Source of the DNA: Perognathus longimembris pacificus
Taxonomy: Eukaryota; Chordata; Mammalia; Rodentia; Heteromyidae
Direction of reading: 5' to 3'
NCBI RefSeq assembly: GCF_023159225.1
Contig: NC_063169.1
Span: 59,917,934-59,981,933 of the forward strand
Length of the DNA stretch: 64,000 bases
Shown: positions 50,501 through 55,385 of the stretch, piece after piece
How positions within the stretch are numbered: the first letter of the stretch is position 1
Layout of the letters: every line of letters begins with the position of its first letter
Program-made: the position numbers and the translations under genes
The notes under the pieces: generated by a model
Databases searched by the model: none
What the model saw: only the letters and a program-made list of their open reading frames with translations
Told to the model about the DNA's origin: nothing

Positions 50501-53500
50501 ACCAAATACAGCCACAAGCAATTCTTATTCTAAGAAGGTACTATGTACCCACCTCTTGGGCATTGCTCAGTGTTTCACGATTGGAAATTCCTATCAAAAA
50601 AAAAAAATCCACCTACCTGCTCAGACAGTTCTATTTTTCAACTGCTATCATTTTTCAATGCTTGGAACAGTTTTTTTTTTTTCAATTTTTTCTAAAACGA
50701 GAGTTAATGTTCTCTGTGTTCACACAATGCTTCTGTACTAAAATTTAGCAGACTACAGTACTCTATTTAGTATTGCAATCATTTGCTCACTAAGGAAAAA
50801 AGGTTTGTGTCAAGCTTAGAGAAGCTGATGCAGATCTTGTTTGTGGCTATTAATAATCATCTGAGGAACTGAAAGATAACTTCACTTTTACATCTCAACA
50901 TATGCATATGTGTGTGTGTATCTGTGTTAGTTTCCTGAGATGGGGCCTAGCTATTTGGTCAGACTGACTTACAATTTGCAATCCTCCTGCCTCACCCTCC
51001 TAAATACTGAGATTTATAGGCCACTATGCCCATCCAGATATAATTTTTGTTTATCTATTTATTCTACTAAAAGGAAAAAGATAGGCTTCTGGTAGCAATA
51101 TTGGTTAAGTAGGAAATGAGTTCTTAACTATTAATTTTGTAAGAATATTGAAAATCTCATAGCTATAATCTGCTTAAGATCATTATTAAAAACATCATTC
51201 TCAAAGGGAAAAAGTACGCCATTTCTGAACTACTTTCCAAGAATTCTATGTAGTTTTACACAAATACCCAATACGTTCTAGAACTGAAAGATTACACCAA
51301 AAAAACCCCAAATATTTCTATTATAAAATGCTGCAAGTGATTTTCAAAATCACACAATGTACAATTATATACTTGACTATTTCATACGATTACGATAGGT
51401 GATTTAGTGTTAATATTTTAATTTGAAGTTTTCTTTAGAAATCATGTATTTAAAATTCAAATTAGAGTATTCATCTTATTTTGTTGTTGTTATTATTAAT
51501 ATTATTATTATAGCATCAATGGGGTATGAATAGCAGGCCGCAGCTTGCTAAGCACTTGTCTACCACTTGAGCCATATATCTAACCGTTTTCCAATTATTT
51601 TTAAGAGACAGAACGATGGAATTTGCATTATAATTTTAAAGATTTTCCTCCTGTCTCTAACATACAAATAATTTCTTAGTAATAAATAATAGGATGATGC
51701 TTTGAATATGTAAAAATGTCAATTAACAATCATGTTTAGAAATTGACTTCCAAAATATTTTGTATAGACTGAATCTGAAGTAACCCTCAACCAGAAGTTG
51801 GAGAAGTTGAACCTTTTTCCCAGTAGAGCTGCTGGCCATACCAAGCTATCCACATACTTACTCCCTCAAACACCAGTGGATGAGAATTCTAAAAGGCCTA
51901 ACCCAGAAGTAGAGCCATTTGGTCTTCATAGAAACCAGACTTTGAAGGTCATTTGTCAAACTGGAAAGGATGGGTGGAACAAAGGCCAGCCAAGGACCTG
52001 GATTTGATTGATGAAATTTTATACAGGAGTTAAAGAAAAAAAAGCTAGGCACTAGTGGCTCACACTTGCGATCCTAGCCATTCAAGAGGCTAAGATCTGA
52101 GGACGGCAGTTCAAAGCTAACCCAGACAGGAATGTCTACGAGACTCTTACCTCCATTTAACTACCAGAAAACTAGATGTAGTGCTGTGGCTCAAAGTGGT
52201 AGAACGCTAGCCTTGAGCAAAAACAGCTCAGGGACAGTGCGCAGGCCTTGAGTTCAACCCCCATGACTGACTTAAAACAAGAAACAAAGAGCTCAGATCT
52301 ATCTTAATTCTGCCTTTTGACGATATATTTTCTCTGAAGACATTTTTTGAATGCTTACTACAAATGAAGCAAATAAAATAAGGAATTACAATATTAATAA
52401 CAATATTTAGACCAGTAAAATTTTGTCATAAGGTGATTGAGGTCTTTTAAATTTTATCATTTGAATTACCTGTTTTTTCCACTTATGTGTAAGAGTTAAG
52501 AGCATACTCACAAGTCCAAAGTAATAGATTTTAAAGTTTACCTTAAAAATTACCTGGGATAATAAAATGATATAACTTTTCCATCACTTTTTTCATGAGT
52601 TGATTGAACTTTTTCATTCGTGAATTTGCATCACTGAAAAAATCTAATTTTGCCAGGCCAAATTCCAGGATATAAATTCCAATCTACAAATAATAACAAT
52701 AGGTTCAATTGGAATATACCATTCCTTATGAGGATATAAGAAAAATGTCTTTGGGCATCATCATTTTTAAAGGTATACTTAACATCTTCTTCACGTAATT
52801 TCACTTTCAATAATAAACACACTCCACAAATGCATGTGTCTACCACTGAAGTTATTGGGAAAAATTTTTCCCTAACTAGAACCAGTCAATTCTTCATACC
52901 AAATCAAAAATTTCTAAACCTGATAAATATTAGACTAATCAGAGAAGTCTGTTACAATGCAAATTTCCTAGAAAGACTAGGATTCTTATATATTGTTAGG
53001 TTTTGGAATCCTTATGCATAGACAAATACTAACACGTACAGAAATGTAGAAAGAATTTTATTAAGTACCTTCACTAGTAAAACAATACATATGAAATTAA
53101 GCAGCTGAAATACCTAATTTGAATACTGGCAGTCATTTTTAGGAGCTAAATAGACATGTAAAAATAAAGCATTTATTTAGACTCAAATGCTACTATTCAA
53201 AATGGAAAGCAGCGCATATGAGAAAGCCTATATAATTGTATAATCTTTTAATGGTGGACAGTAAGTGTTGAATTTGTTTCATCTCTCCAGACTATTCTGA
53301 GCCTGACTCCCCAGTCACTGAGATTCTCTATTCTTTCACTAAAACATAAGAACTTACCAGCACCCACAGGAATCTGAAACAAAGATTGTATTTCATTATT
53401 ATTTGTATTTGTCTTATGTTTACCTAGAGATGGCTTAGTACAGTGACAAATGTTTAAACATTTATACAAATCTTGGTTTGCAAGTGAGATAGATTTTTAG

Positions 53501-55385
53501 AACTCTGTGTCAGTAAGTTACAATTTTGGCACTTATACTCAGTAAATATACAGCATTACTTGGTTATACAGTTTCATTGTCTAGGAAGAATTAATGGCAA
53601 TCTAATGCCTCTAAATTTTCTCCTTCGCACTGGTCAGTTCTGAAACTATAAGTTTCAGAGTAATTTCTCTTTGAAACTATCAAGAAACAAAGATTAACTG
53701 ATGTTTTAAATTCTGTTTTCTTGTAAGGTTAGTATGAAAGTATATTAATCTCTTTACAAAGTATACCTATTTACATCCTTTCATTTTTAAATATAATTTC
53801 ATAAGAAAAGAACAAGTATTAAAATTACACATGGTAGAAAAAAGCTGAAGTTAGAACATTTAAACAATTGAAACAAAGTTTAAGCCAAGATTTGCAACAT
53901 GGCCAGTAGGTAGTAAATGGAAGAACCTAAAAACAATTACAAATCTATCTATTCATTTACTGAAAATCTTTTAGGAATAGCACTCCTGTAGGCTGTGGAG
54001 ATTTAAAAATAAATTAGTTTGTGGTTTACAAAGGGGGAAATATCTGAAATGTAAACGTGCTCTTACATGACCACAACAAAAATCAAAATACACATTAGGT
54101 GTTCTGGTAAGGCTGCATAACTCAGACCAGGGGGTTTACTAAAAGGTCTCCACAAAACAAGTAGTATCAGAAGAGAATGTTAAAGAATGGCTACAAGGCA
54201 GTGTGGGAAAGGAAGGGAAGAGTCTAAGCAGAGGGATAAGTGAGGGCAAATGCAAAGGAGCAGAGAGACAGCAGGATGTGTGCAGGAGACAAATCAATGT
54301 TGATTTCCTGGGACAAAAAAACAAGAACACAAAGTATCAGAAGGAGTTTCCAGAATTATCAAAGGTGGGGGCTAGTATGTGTGATTAGAAAGATTCCATT
54401 AGTTCTTTGGGGAGAAAAGTGTTGTATTGGTAACAGTGCCACTCCTGAAACAGAAGTAGATAAGGGATTTGAAAATGAAAGACAGCAAATAAAAAATGGG
54501 CAAATGATTCACTGTAAGAGGAAGAGATGATAAGGACCAAAACAAGTCATGGAGAATAGAGACAGAAAGGAAGCCTAGCTACGATACATTTTTTTTTTTT
54601 TTAATAGCCTTGAAAGCCCAAAATAAAGGGTACTTTGAAGCTTACTTAAGGAGAGGTTTATTGCTAGGTTTTCAGATTTTCCTCCTCAGCTACTTTCAAA
54701 ATGAACTGCCAGTAAAGGGGAACCCCAAGACACCACAGAAATCGACTACCTTGATCATGTGATTTCCTTCTGGCCTTTGGTAAAGTTTTATTCTTTTCTT
54801 TTTTTGCAGCCATCCCAAATCTTCTAACATCTCACCAGTGAAGGATGATTCCACTGGAATTCCCTTGTCACAAAAATTGATTGATTCTTTAAGTCCCTTT
54901 TCTTGCTTCTCTACATCTTCATCTTCTGAATGAACATAGATCAGGAACTGATTGACTGATTCGGAACTCATCAGTGTAAAACTCCTTTCAGAAAAATTTT
55001 CAGTTAATCTGTGTTCAGGAAGAAGCTGAAGAGTTAATTCTCCCAAAAGTGCCTTCCAAGAATTATCAGAGTGATAGGGAGAAATCGTAATATTCAGTTT
55101 TACGGGCAAGGAGGACACAGTGTCAATAAGTTCTTCTTTCTCTGTTGGTTCTGAGCTCACCACCTCCGAACATCTCCTCTTACATCCGTGAGCAGTTTCT
55201 TCCGGGGGACTGTACTCTAGGCTGACGCTCTGAGCAGGAGATAAGTCAGCAGCTAGGCAGGGCTGTTCATCATCAGTCAAGGTAAGTGGTTCATTCCTCC
55301 TGTCCTCAAGCATGTTCCAACAAAGCTGCTGCTGCTTCTCCTCATCTACCTTCACTGGAGGAGCGCGTTTCCGTCGGCTGCTCAT
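10766..55385 (-). CDS. SHPRH: SHPRH, complete coding region (29 coding exons)
   Basis: SNF2-family ATPase and RING E3 ubiquitin ligase. In known biology it is a nuclear RAD5-like enzyme that promotes PCNA polyubiquitination with UBC13/MMS2 and binds nucleosomes. Minus-strand join, 5' to 3': 55385-54750, 52683-52554, 50464-50252, 48632-48554, 47859-47709, 46549-46441, 45794-45538, 44088-43435, 42922-42671, 41580-41502, 40159-39996, 39884-39628, 38432-38311, 34980-34892, 33835-33743, 32475-32368, 31338-31196, 30164-29991, 29695-29633, 28728-28503, 26268-26125, 24253-24152, 22919-22848, 22134-21946, 16849-16757, 15906-15820, 15188-15010, 11906-11826, 10862-10766. The sum is 5,043 nt, about 1,680 aa (human about 1,683). 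All phases agree and no stop or frameshift was found. Domains: Walker A GLGKT about 375-379, H15 about 438-512, PHD 658-703, DEAQ 816-819, RING 1429-1475, helicase C about 1510-1660. Exon calls rest on recalled human and rodent protein similarity plus GT/AG sites; no alignment was run. Confidence 0.96.
11826..11906 (-). CDS. SHPRH: SHPRH exon 29 (aa 1622-1649)
   Basis: It encodes [20 protein letters not shown] and then LKTAER. 81 nt, phases 2 in and 2 out. Acceptor CATTCTAG, donor AGAAG followed by GTAGGT. Confidence 0.94.
12760..13655 (+). mobile_element. L2 LINE 3' end
   Basis: Collinear L2 words: CATTCCCCTGCTTAGAGCC, TTCCAGTGGCTCCCTATCTC, ATATCTGCATGACTCGCTTT, AACTAGAATGCAGGTTCCCC and GAGGGCATGCATC, ending in CAGTGCCTGCC. 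Heavily decayed and non-coding. It lies in intron 28's long neighbour between exons 28 and 29. Confidence 0.75.
13944..14152 (-). mobile_element. IDL-Geo SINE
   Basis: Poly-T of about 27, Geo monomer, ID-like monomer ending in ATATTCCCAGCC. Confidence 0.88.
14249..14452 (-). mobile_element. IDL-Geo SINE
   Basis: Full-length dimer with TSD TTATTTCT (14241-14248 and 14453-14460), 97 bp from another copy in the same orientation. Confidence 0.9.
14622..14700 (+). mobile_element. tRNA-derived SINE monomer
   Basis: Contains TAAAGTGGTAGAGCAAATCCC, a B-box-like AAGTTCAAACCCC and an A-rich tail. Confidence 0.6.
15010..15188 (-). CDS. SHPRH: SHPRH exon 28, helicase motifs V and VI
   Basis: It encodes [20 protein letters not shown] and later [30 protein letters not shown] is motif VI, with arginines about 1614 and 1617. 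Acceptor TTTTTTAG, donor ACCAA followed by GTAAGC. Confidence 0.95.
15503..15523. repeat. (TG)n microsatellite
   Basis: TGCGTGCG then TG repeats, in the intron between exons 27 and 28. Confidence 0.85.
15681..15750. repeat. 35-bp imperfect tandem duplication
   Basis: Units 15681-15715 and 15716-15750 share GGACTCACTACATAAGA and differ at a few transitions. In the intron between exons 27 and 28. Confidence 0.85.
15820..15906 (-). CDS. SHPRH: SHPRH exon 27 (aa 1534-1562)
   Basis: It encodes [20 protein letters not shown] and then QIGRVKTFQ. 29 codons in phase 0. Acceptor GTGTTCTAG, donor TTTCAG followed by GTATGT. Confidence 0.94.
16441..16642 (-). mobile_element. IDL-Geo SINE, young subfamily
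   Basis: 17-bp perfect TSD CAGCAATTCTAAATCTT (16424-16440 and 16643-16659). On its own strand it has CTAGGTTCG and GAGCGGGAAGA variants. Confidence 0.93.
16757..16849 (-). CDS. SHPRH: SHPRH exon 26, start of helicase C lobe
   Basis: It encodes [20 protein letters not shown] and then [20 protein letters not shown] and KALVFS are the helicase motif IV region. Acceptor GTTCAAAG, donor TCAACG followed by GTATGA. Intron 25, before it, is about 5.1 kb. Confidence 0.94.
16930..17151 (-). mobile_element. IDL-Geo SINE
   Basis: TSD TAAATCATTT (16920-16929 and 17152-17161). The T-rich 3' tail is extended. Confidence 0.9.
17162..18500. other. Intron 25 sequence, nothing recognised
   Basis: AT-rich intronic sequence of SHPRH. 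Short open stretches are not supported as genes. Confidence 0.6.
18505..18605. repeat. (AT)n-rich microsatellite
   Basis: ATATAT runs at 18510-18534 and 18541-18605 with interruptions. Confidence 0.8.
18606..20980. other. Intron 25 sequence, nothing firm
   Basis: AT-rich with a second ATATA run near 19,500-19,535. No recognisable exon, RNA gene or complete repeat. Confidence 0.55.
20985..21065 (-). mobile_element. Old ID-like SINE monomer
   Basis: GTGGTACTAGGGTTTGGTAA and GGGCTAGGCAGGGCTTCTAT are an inverted, diverged tRNA-derived monomer. Confidence 0.4.
21590..21643. repeat. (TTCC)n / (CCCT)n microsatellite
   Basis: About ten TTCC units then CCCT units, directly abutting the tail of the next SINE. 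It probably arose from that tail. Confidence 0.9.
21644..21842 (-). mobile_element. IDL-Geo SINE
   Basis: Poly-T, Geo, then an ID-like half with an internal deletion (TCTGGCTCTTTCTGTGAG), ending CATCCCCAGCCC. It ends about 100 bp from exon 25. Confidence 0.85.
21946..22134 (-). CDS. SHPRH: SHPRH exon 25, second half of RING
   Basis: It encodes [20 protein letters not shown] through [19 protein letters not shown] to EEDIPVK. The remaining ligands are Cys1445, His1447, Cys1450, Cys1453, Cys1472 and Cys1475. The RING recruits the E2 (UBC13-type in known biology). 63 codons in phase 0. Acceptor CTTTTCTAG, donor GTGAAG followed by GTAACA. Confidence 0.95.
22390..22612 (-). mobile_element. B1-like SINE remnants
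   Basis: GATTACAGACATGCAACATC and GTTGGGATGACAGGCATT are inverted 7SL-type words. Confidence 0.5.
22660..22836. repeat. (AG)n polypurine tract beside RING exon
   Basis: About 175 bp of almost pure purine, GGGAGA and GA repeats (CT-rich on the SHPRH strand). It ends about 11 bp from the exon 24 donor. It explains the Ser-Leu repeat translations on the minus strand. Confidence 0.95.
22848..22919 (-). CDS. SHPRH: SHPRH exon 24, first half of RING
   Basis: A 72-nt in-frame exon encoding [20 protein letters not shown] and LGKQ. CPIC supplies the first two zinc ligands of the C3HC4 RING (Cys about 1429 and 1432). Skipping it would keep the frame but remove these ligands. Donor AAGCAG followed by GTAAAT. 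A long CT tract (gene strand) begins about 11 nt into the intron. Confidence 0.95.
22925..24150. other. Intron 23 sequence, nothing recognised
   Basis: AT-rich. Some L1-like words occur near 23,400-23,620 but not enough for a family call. Confidence 0.5.
24152..24253 (-). CDS. SHPRH: SHPRH exon 23 (aa 1382-1415)
   Basis: It encodes [20 protein letters not shown] and then [14 protein letters not shown], a helical segment before the RING. 34 codons in phase 0. Acceptor TTTTTAG, donor GAGAAG followed by GTATTG. Confidence 0.93.
24700..25448 (+). mobile_element. L1 LINE 3' end
   Basis: TTCATTGCAGCACTATTTACC, then GATGCCCCTCAGTAGATGAA and the 3' UTR, with a G-rich stretch at about 25295-25345 and a TTGATAATAAAAATTAAAATG end with A-tail. 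5'-truncated, antisense to SHPRH. Short ORFs in it are ORF2/3' UTR remnants. Confidence 0.88.
25577..25860 (+). mobile_element. B1-like SINE cluster
   Basis: GAGGCCAGGCTGGGCAGAAAAG and AGGCTGGGCATGGTGGTTCAC show two 7SL-type units separated by A-rich runs. A tRNA-like end follows. Confidence 0.6.
26125..26268 (-). CDS. SHPRH: SHPRH exon 22 (aa 1334-1381)
   Basis: It encodes [20 protein letters not shown] and then [20 protein letters not shown] up to IIEPFE. 48 codons in phase 0. Acceptor CTTCCTTCAG, donor GAG followed by GTGAAT. Confidence 0.94.
27300..27800 (+). mobile_element. L1 LINE 3' UTR copy
   Basis: Diverged second copy of the tail seen at 25.0-25.45 kb: AGCAGAAGATTACAATAGCTC, AACTCCAAGTTCTGGAAAC, a G-rich run at about 27660-27710, then GAAATGTACTCACTGCC and an A-tail. 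Antisense to SHPRH. Confidence 0.88.
27975..28095 (-). mobile_element. B1-like SINE
   Basis: AGCCTGGGATGGCCACAAAC, TCCTCCTGCCTCAGCTTCCG and GGAATTACAGGTAT are an inverted 7SL-type monomer. Confidence 0.7.
28503..28728 (-). CDS. SHPRH: SHPRH exon 21 (aa 1258-1333)
   Basis: It encodes [20 protein letters not shown] through [20 protein letters not shown] to EAWKKEYK. Acceptor GTTTTCAG, donor TATAAG followed by GTAGAA. Confidence 0.94.
28735..29630. other. Intron 20 sequence, nothing recognised
   Basis: AT-rich intron between exons 20 and 21. No repeat family or gene could be named. Confidence 0.55.
29633..29695 (-). CDS. SHPRH: SHPRH exon 20 (aa 1237-1257)
   Basis: A 63-nt exon encoding [20 protein letters not shown]. 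The CxxC pair just after another Cys suggests a minor metal-binding loop. Acceptor TTTTTCAG, donor AACAC followed by GTAAGT. Confidence 0.92.
29991..30164 (-). CDS. SHPRH: SHPRH exon 19 (aa 1179-1237)
   Basis: It encodes [20 protein letters not shown] and then [20 protein letters not shown] to RLPLN. Acceptor GGCAATCAG, which has a poor pyrimidine tract. Donor AACTG followed by GTAGGT. Confidence 0.92.
30735..30941 (+). mobile_element. IDL-Geo SINE
   Basis: TSD AGTTAAACTCA (30724-30734 and 30942-30952). Full dimer with a pure A-tail of about 14. Confidence 0.93.
31196..31338 (-). CDS. SHPRH: SHPRH exon 18 (aa 1132-1179)
   Basis: It encodes [20 protein letters not shown] and then [20 protein letters not shown] up to KLSMSEK. 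Acceptor CCTTACAG, donor GAAAA followed by GTAAGA. Confidence 0.93.
31878..32099 (+). mobile_element. IDL-Geo SINE
   Basis: TSD AAAAGATTTTGC (31866-31877 and 32100-32111). GCTGGGAATATGTCCTAG start, A/G-rich tail. Confidence 0.92.
32368..32475 (-). CDS. SHPRH: SHPRH exon 17 (aa 1096-1131)
   Basis: It encodes [20 protein letters not shown] and then [16 protein letters not shown], predicted helical or coiled coil. 36 codons in phase 0. Acceptor CAACACAG, donor AGAAAG followed by GTACAT. Confidence 0.93.
32585..32835 (+). mobile_element. Old L1 3' end fragment
   Basis: ATGAGCCTTGAAGGTTTCAT, ACAAGCCAAGCACAGAAAGAC and TGTGATCTCTCACTAATACG match the end of L1 ORF2/3' UTR of older L1M-type families. 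Confidence 0.7.
32920..33050 (+). mobile_element. B1-like SINE
   Basis: Words CATGGCAGGCAGGAGTATCC, AGTTCAAAGTTACCCTGG and TACACAGTGAGAAGATCTC, then a CAAAA tail. Confidence 0.55.
33060..33740. other. Intron 16 sequence, nothing recognised
   Basis: AT-rich sequence between the B1-like repeat and exon 16. No feature supported. Confidence 0.5.
33743..33835 (-). CDS. SHPRH: SHPRH exon 16 (aa 1065-1095)
   Basis: It encodes [20 protein letters not shown] and then [11 protein letters not shown]. 31 codons in phase 0. Acceptor CATTGGTAG, donor GAAGAG followed by GTAATT. Confidence 0.93.
34156..34397 (+). mobile_element. B1-Geo dimeric SINE
   Basis: GCACTGGTGCTCACTTCTAT and TGGAGGCTGAGGTCTGAGGA, then Geo (AAGTGGTGCTGTGGCTCAAG, CTGAGTTCAAGCCCC) and an A-tail. 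Confidence 0.85.
34892..34980 (-). CDS. SHPRH: SHPRH exon 15 (aa 1035-1064)
   Basis: It encodes [20 protein letters not shown] and then EKLKTDSLQ, a TPR-like helix pair also described for this region of the family. Acceptor ATCCTCCAG, donor CTTCAG followed by GTGAGT. Confidence 0.92.
35040..35420. other. Intron 14 sequence, nothing recognised
   Basis: AT-rich. No repeat or exon supported. Confidence 0.5.
35540..35572. repeat. (TGC)11 trinucleotide repeat
   Basis: Eleven perfect TGC units, read as GCA/CAG on the SHPRH strand, in the intron between exons 14 and 15. The plus-strand poly-Ala and poly-Cys ORFs here come from this repeat. Confidence 0.95.
35915..36060 (+). mobile_element. MIR-like fragment
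   Basis: TCTGTCACTTTCTAACTGTAA and TTGACTTGTTTCCTAAAAAGG resemble the MIR core; diverged. Confidence 0.45.
36105..36245 (+). mobile_element. B1-like SINE
   Basis: TAGCTGGGCACTGCTGTAATC, GAGTTCAAGTCCAGCCAGGG and GTGAGACCTTTTCTCAAAAA. Confidence 0.65.
36490..36825 (-). mobile_element. B1-like SINE remnants
   Basis: Two inverted 7SL-type segments: AGACAGGGTCTCTTTCTCTC with TGTAGCTGGATTACAAGTAT, and CCAGCTGTCCTGAGATTATAA. Confidence 0.55.
37236..37463 (+). mobile_element. B1-Geo dimeric SINE
   Basis: GCTGGGCAGAGGTGGCTTATG start, Geo right half, and a near-TSD AATAGCATT(T)CT on both sides. Confidence 0.85.
38063..38260 (-). mobile_element. IDL-Geo SINE
   Basis: 14-bp TSD CTTCAAAAACTTTT (38049-38062 and 38261-38274). 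It sits 50 bp from exon 14. Confidence 0.93.
38311..38432 (-). CDS. SHPRH: SHPRH exon 14 (aa 994-1034)
   Basis: It encodes [20 protein letters not shown] and then [20 protein letters not shown]. Helical, probably TPR-like together with exon 15. Acceptor ATTTTCAG, donor AAAG followed by GTAGAA. An IDL-Geo SINE lies 50 bp beyond the donor. Confidence 0.93.
38710..38918 (-). mobile_element. IDL-Geo SINE, young subfamily
   Basis: 19-bp perfect TSD CCAGATAAGTTATTTTTTG (38691-38709 and 38919-38937). It has CTAGGTTCG and GAGCGGAAAGA variants on its own strand. Confidence 0.94.
39280..39495 (+). mobile_element. IDL-Geo SINE, young subfamily
   Basis: 14-bp perfect TSD AAAACACATCACTA (39266-39279 and 39496-39509). 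CTAGGTTCG and GAGCGGGAAGA variants. Confidence 0.94.
39628..39884 (-). CDS. SHPRH: SHPRH exon 13 (aa 909-994)
   Basis: It encodes [20 protein letters not shown] through [20 protein letters not shown], then [20 protein letters not shown] and [15 protein letters not shown] is typical of the end of lobe 1 in the RAD5/HLTF class. The donor, AAAAAAG followed by GTTTTG, is weak. Acceptor CCATTACAG. Confidence 0.94.
39996..40159 (-). CDS. SHPRH: SHPRH exon 12 (aa 854-908)
   Basis: It encodes [20 protein letters not shown] and then [20 protein letters not shown] through KKDVIDQ. Acceptor TTTCTTTTCAG, donor GACCAA followed by GTCAGT. The join to exon 13 reads [12 protein letters not shown], as in human SHPRH. 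Confidence 0.94.
40473..40692 (+). mobile_element. B1-Geo dimeric SINE
   Basis: GGGGGCTCACACCTGTAATCC, GAAGCTGAGATCTGAGGATTG, then the Geo half ending GTTCAAGCTCCAGGCCTGGC and A-tail. Confidence 0.88.
41145..41345 (+). mobile_element. B1-Geo-like SINE, diverged
   Basis: Words AAAGTCAGCTTGGGCAGAAA and GAGGTGTGGCTCAAGTGGTA, then an A-tail of about 19. The left part is damaged. Confidence 0.65.
41502..41580 (-). CDS. SHPRH: SHPRH exon 11, helicase motif III
   Basis: It encodes [20 protein letters not shown] and then VQRGLE. WCISGTP is SNF2 motif III. Acceptor CTCATCAG, donor GGAGG followed by GTAATG. A B1-like repeat begins only about 28 bp upstream of this acceptor. Confidence 0.94.
41609..41705 (+). 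mobile_element. B1-like fragment near exon 11 acceptor
   Basis: AAGCACCGGTGGCTCACAGC and CTGAGGCCAGTCCAAGTTGA, starting about 28 bp upstream of exon 11 in the gene direction. Confidence 0.7.
41870..41945 (+). mobile_element. ID-like SINE fragment
   Basis: Words TGCCTGCTTAGCAAGCACTT and GGCCCTGAGTT with an A-tail. Confidence 0.45.
41950..42660. other. Intron 10 sequence, nothing recognised
   Basis: No repeat, exon or RNA gene could be supported. Confidence 0.5.
42671..42922 (-). CDS. SHPRH: SHPRH exon 10, helicase motif II (DEAQ)
   Basis: It encodes [20 protein letters not shown] and onwards through [10 protein letters not shown] to [18 protein letters not shown] (about 816-819) is the Walker B box. 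84 codons, phase 0 at both ends. Acceptor ACTTCTAG, donor AAG followed by GTTAGA. Confidence 0.95.
43435..44088 (-). CDS. SHPRH: SHPRH exon 9, PHD finger (aa 526-743)
   Basis: This is the largest internal exon (218 codons). An acidic, Ser-rich linker of low conservation precedes a C4HC3 PHD finger with ligands Cys658, 660, 674, 677, His682, Cys685, 700 and 703 (approximate numbering). The finger is inserted within helicase lobe 1. After it comes [19 protein letters not shown], the motif Ia region. Acceptor TTTTCCCATAG, donor TTG followed by GTAAAG. Confidence 0.95.
44100..45020. other. Intron 8 sequence, nothing recognised
   Basis: AT-rich. Only a short GAGGCTGGGGATATGAAC SINE-like word near 44,562. 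Confidence 0.5.
45023..45068 (+). mobile_element. Geo monomer fragment
   Basis: GTGAAGCTGTAGCTCAATTAG and AGAGCATTAACCTTGA match the first third of the Geo monomer, covering its A-box-like region. Confidence 0.6.
45538..45794 (-). CDS. SHPRH: SHPRH exon 8, linker-histone H15 domain
   Basis: It encodes [20 protein letters not shown] and onwards to [15 protein letters not shown], the winged-helix fold related to histones H1/H5 that gives the protein its histone-linker name. Acceptor TTGCATTTAG, donor GCAT followed by GTATGA. Length 257 nt, ending in phase 0. Confidence 0.94.
46277..46352 (+). mobile_element. L1 3' terminal fragment
   Basis: Terminal L1 3' UTR words AAGAAATGTATCC, GTATGAAACTGTAACCTCTC and ACTTTGACAATAAATAAG with an A-tail; very 5'-truncated. 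Confidence 0.75.
46441..46549 (-). CDS. SHPRH: SHPRH exon 7 (aa 404-439)
   Basis: It encodes [10 protein letters not shown], a Lys-rich linker and [10 protein letters not shown], leading into the H15 domain. Acceptor TATATTAG, donor CCCAC followed by GTAAGT. The join to exon 8 restores CPPTRVMILT. Confidence 0.93.
46560..47160. other. Intron 6 sequence, nothing recognised
   Basis: AT-rich, with no supported feature. Confidence 0.5.
47180..47381 (+). mobile_element. B1-Geo dimeric SINE with (ACC)n tail
   Basis: B1 half (CAGGAGGTTGAGATCTGAGG), Geo half (GGAGCTGTGGCTCAAAGTGA), then a CCACCACC run at 47356-47372. Confidence 0.82.
47709..47859 (-). CDS. SHPRH: SHPRH exon 6, helicase motif I (Walker A)
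   Basis: It encodes [20 protein letters not shown] and then [26 protein letters not shown] is the ATP-binding P-loop (Lys about 378), flanked by the DEMGLGKT signature of SNF2 enzymes. Acceptor TCCTTTAG, donor GAG followed by GTAGGG. Confidence 0.95.
48205..48284 (+). mobile_element. L1 3' terminal fragment
   Basis: GAGCAAGAAATGTACTCACTG, ATGAAACTATAACCCCTCTG and TTTGACAACAAAGG, then A-tail. Same L1 tail as at 25.4, 27.7 and 46.3 kb. Confidence 0.78.
48554..48632 (-). CDS. SHPRH: SHPRH exon 5 (aa 327-352)
   Basis: It encodes [20 protein letters not shown] and onwards to NPYTG, matching human LHFLWREI. Acceptor TTTTGCTTTAG, donor GGCTG followed by GTAAGG. Phase 1 in, phase 2 out. Confidence 0.93.
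48780..49580. other. Intron 4 sequence, nothing firm
   Basis: AT-rich, with ATATAT runs near 48,930-48,965 and 49,300. No gene. Confidence 0.5.
49585..49930 (+). mobile_element. Old LTR-like (MaLR-type?) repeat
   Basis: Words ACAGGCTCATGATGGGATGT, GACTAGTGGGAGGTGACAGA and GACTGAGACCAATGAAAC echo MaLR-class LTRs and the repeat at 60.2 kb. The family was not fixed. Confidence 0.45.
50100..50195 (-). mobile_element. Truncated Geo-type SINE
   Basis: Poly-T then GGTTGTGGGGCTTGAACCGAG, ending in CCCCCAGCC. The middle is lost. About 55 bp from exon 4. Confidence 0.6.
50252..50464 (-). CDS. SHPRH: SHPRH exon 4 (aa 256-326)
   Basis: It encodes the acidic [20 protein letters not shown] segment and the [15 protein letters not shown] motif, the Q-like motif entering helicase lobe 1. 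The acceptor ATATGCAG gives a length match to the human protein; a second AG lies 6 nt downstream. The donor is unclear. GCTG followed by GTGGCA (end 50252) and GGTG followed by GCAAGT (end 50249, a GC donor) both keep phase 1 and differ by one glycine. Confidence 0.85.
50928..51042 (-). mobile_element. B1-like SINE
   Basis: Words TCCTGAGATGGGGCCTAGCTA and CAATCCTCCTGCCTCACCCTC, then TATAGGCCACTATGCCCATCC. Confidence 0.7.
51510..51592 (-). mobile_element. Old ID-like SINE monomer
   Basis: TTGCTAAGCACTTGTCTACCA and CTTGAGCCATATATCTAACC are an inverted, diverged tRNA-derived end. Confidence 0.45.
51600..52035. other. Intron 3 sequence, nothing recognised
   Basis: No repeat family or gene could be named. 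Small ORFs on both strands lack support. Confidence 0.45.
52044..52285 (+). mobile_element. B1-Geo dimeric SINE
   Basis: GCTAGGCACTAGTGGCTCAC, AGAGGCTAAGATCTGAGGAC, then the Geo half with CAGGGACAGTGCGCAGGCC. Confidence 0.87.
52554..52683 (-). CDS. SHPRH: SHPRH exon 3 (aa 213-256)
   Basis: It encodes [18 protein letters not shown] and onwards to IIP, aligned to the human segment starting VGIYLLEAGLAK. Acceptor TTTGTAG, donor CCCAG followed by GTAATT. The exon ends in phase 1. Confidence 0.92.
52700..54600. other. Intron 2 sequence, nothing recognised
   Basis: AT-rich, with short SINE-like words near 53,940-54,010. No exon, gene or complete repeat seen. Confidence 0.5.

Noticed and set aside
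50214..50741. A 175-codon plus-strand open frame overlapping SHPRH exon 4.
   Set aside because: It is the antisense shadow of exon 4 extended into intron. It has no recognised domain and low-complexity ends.
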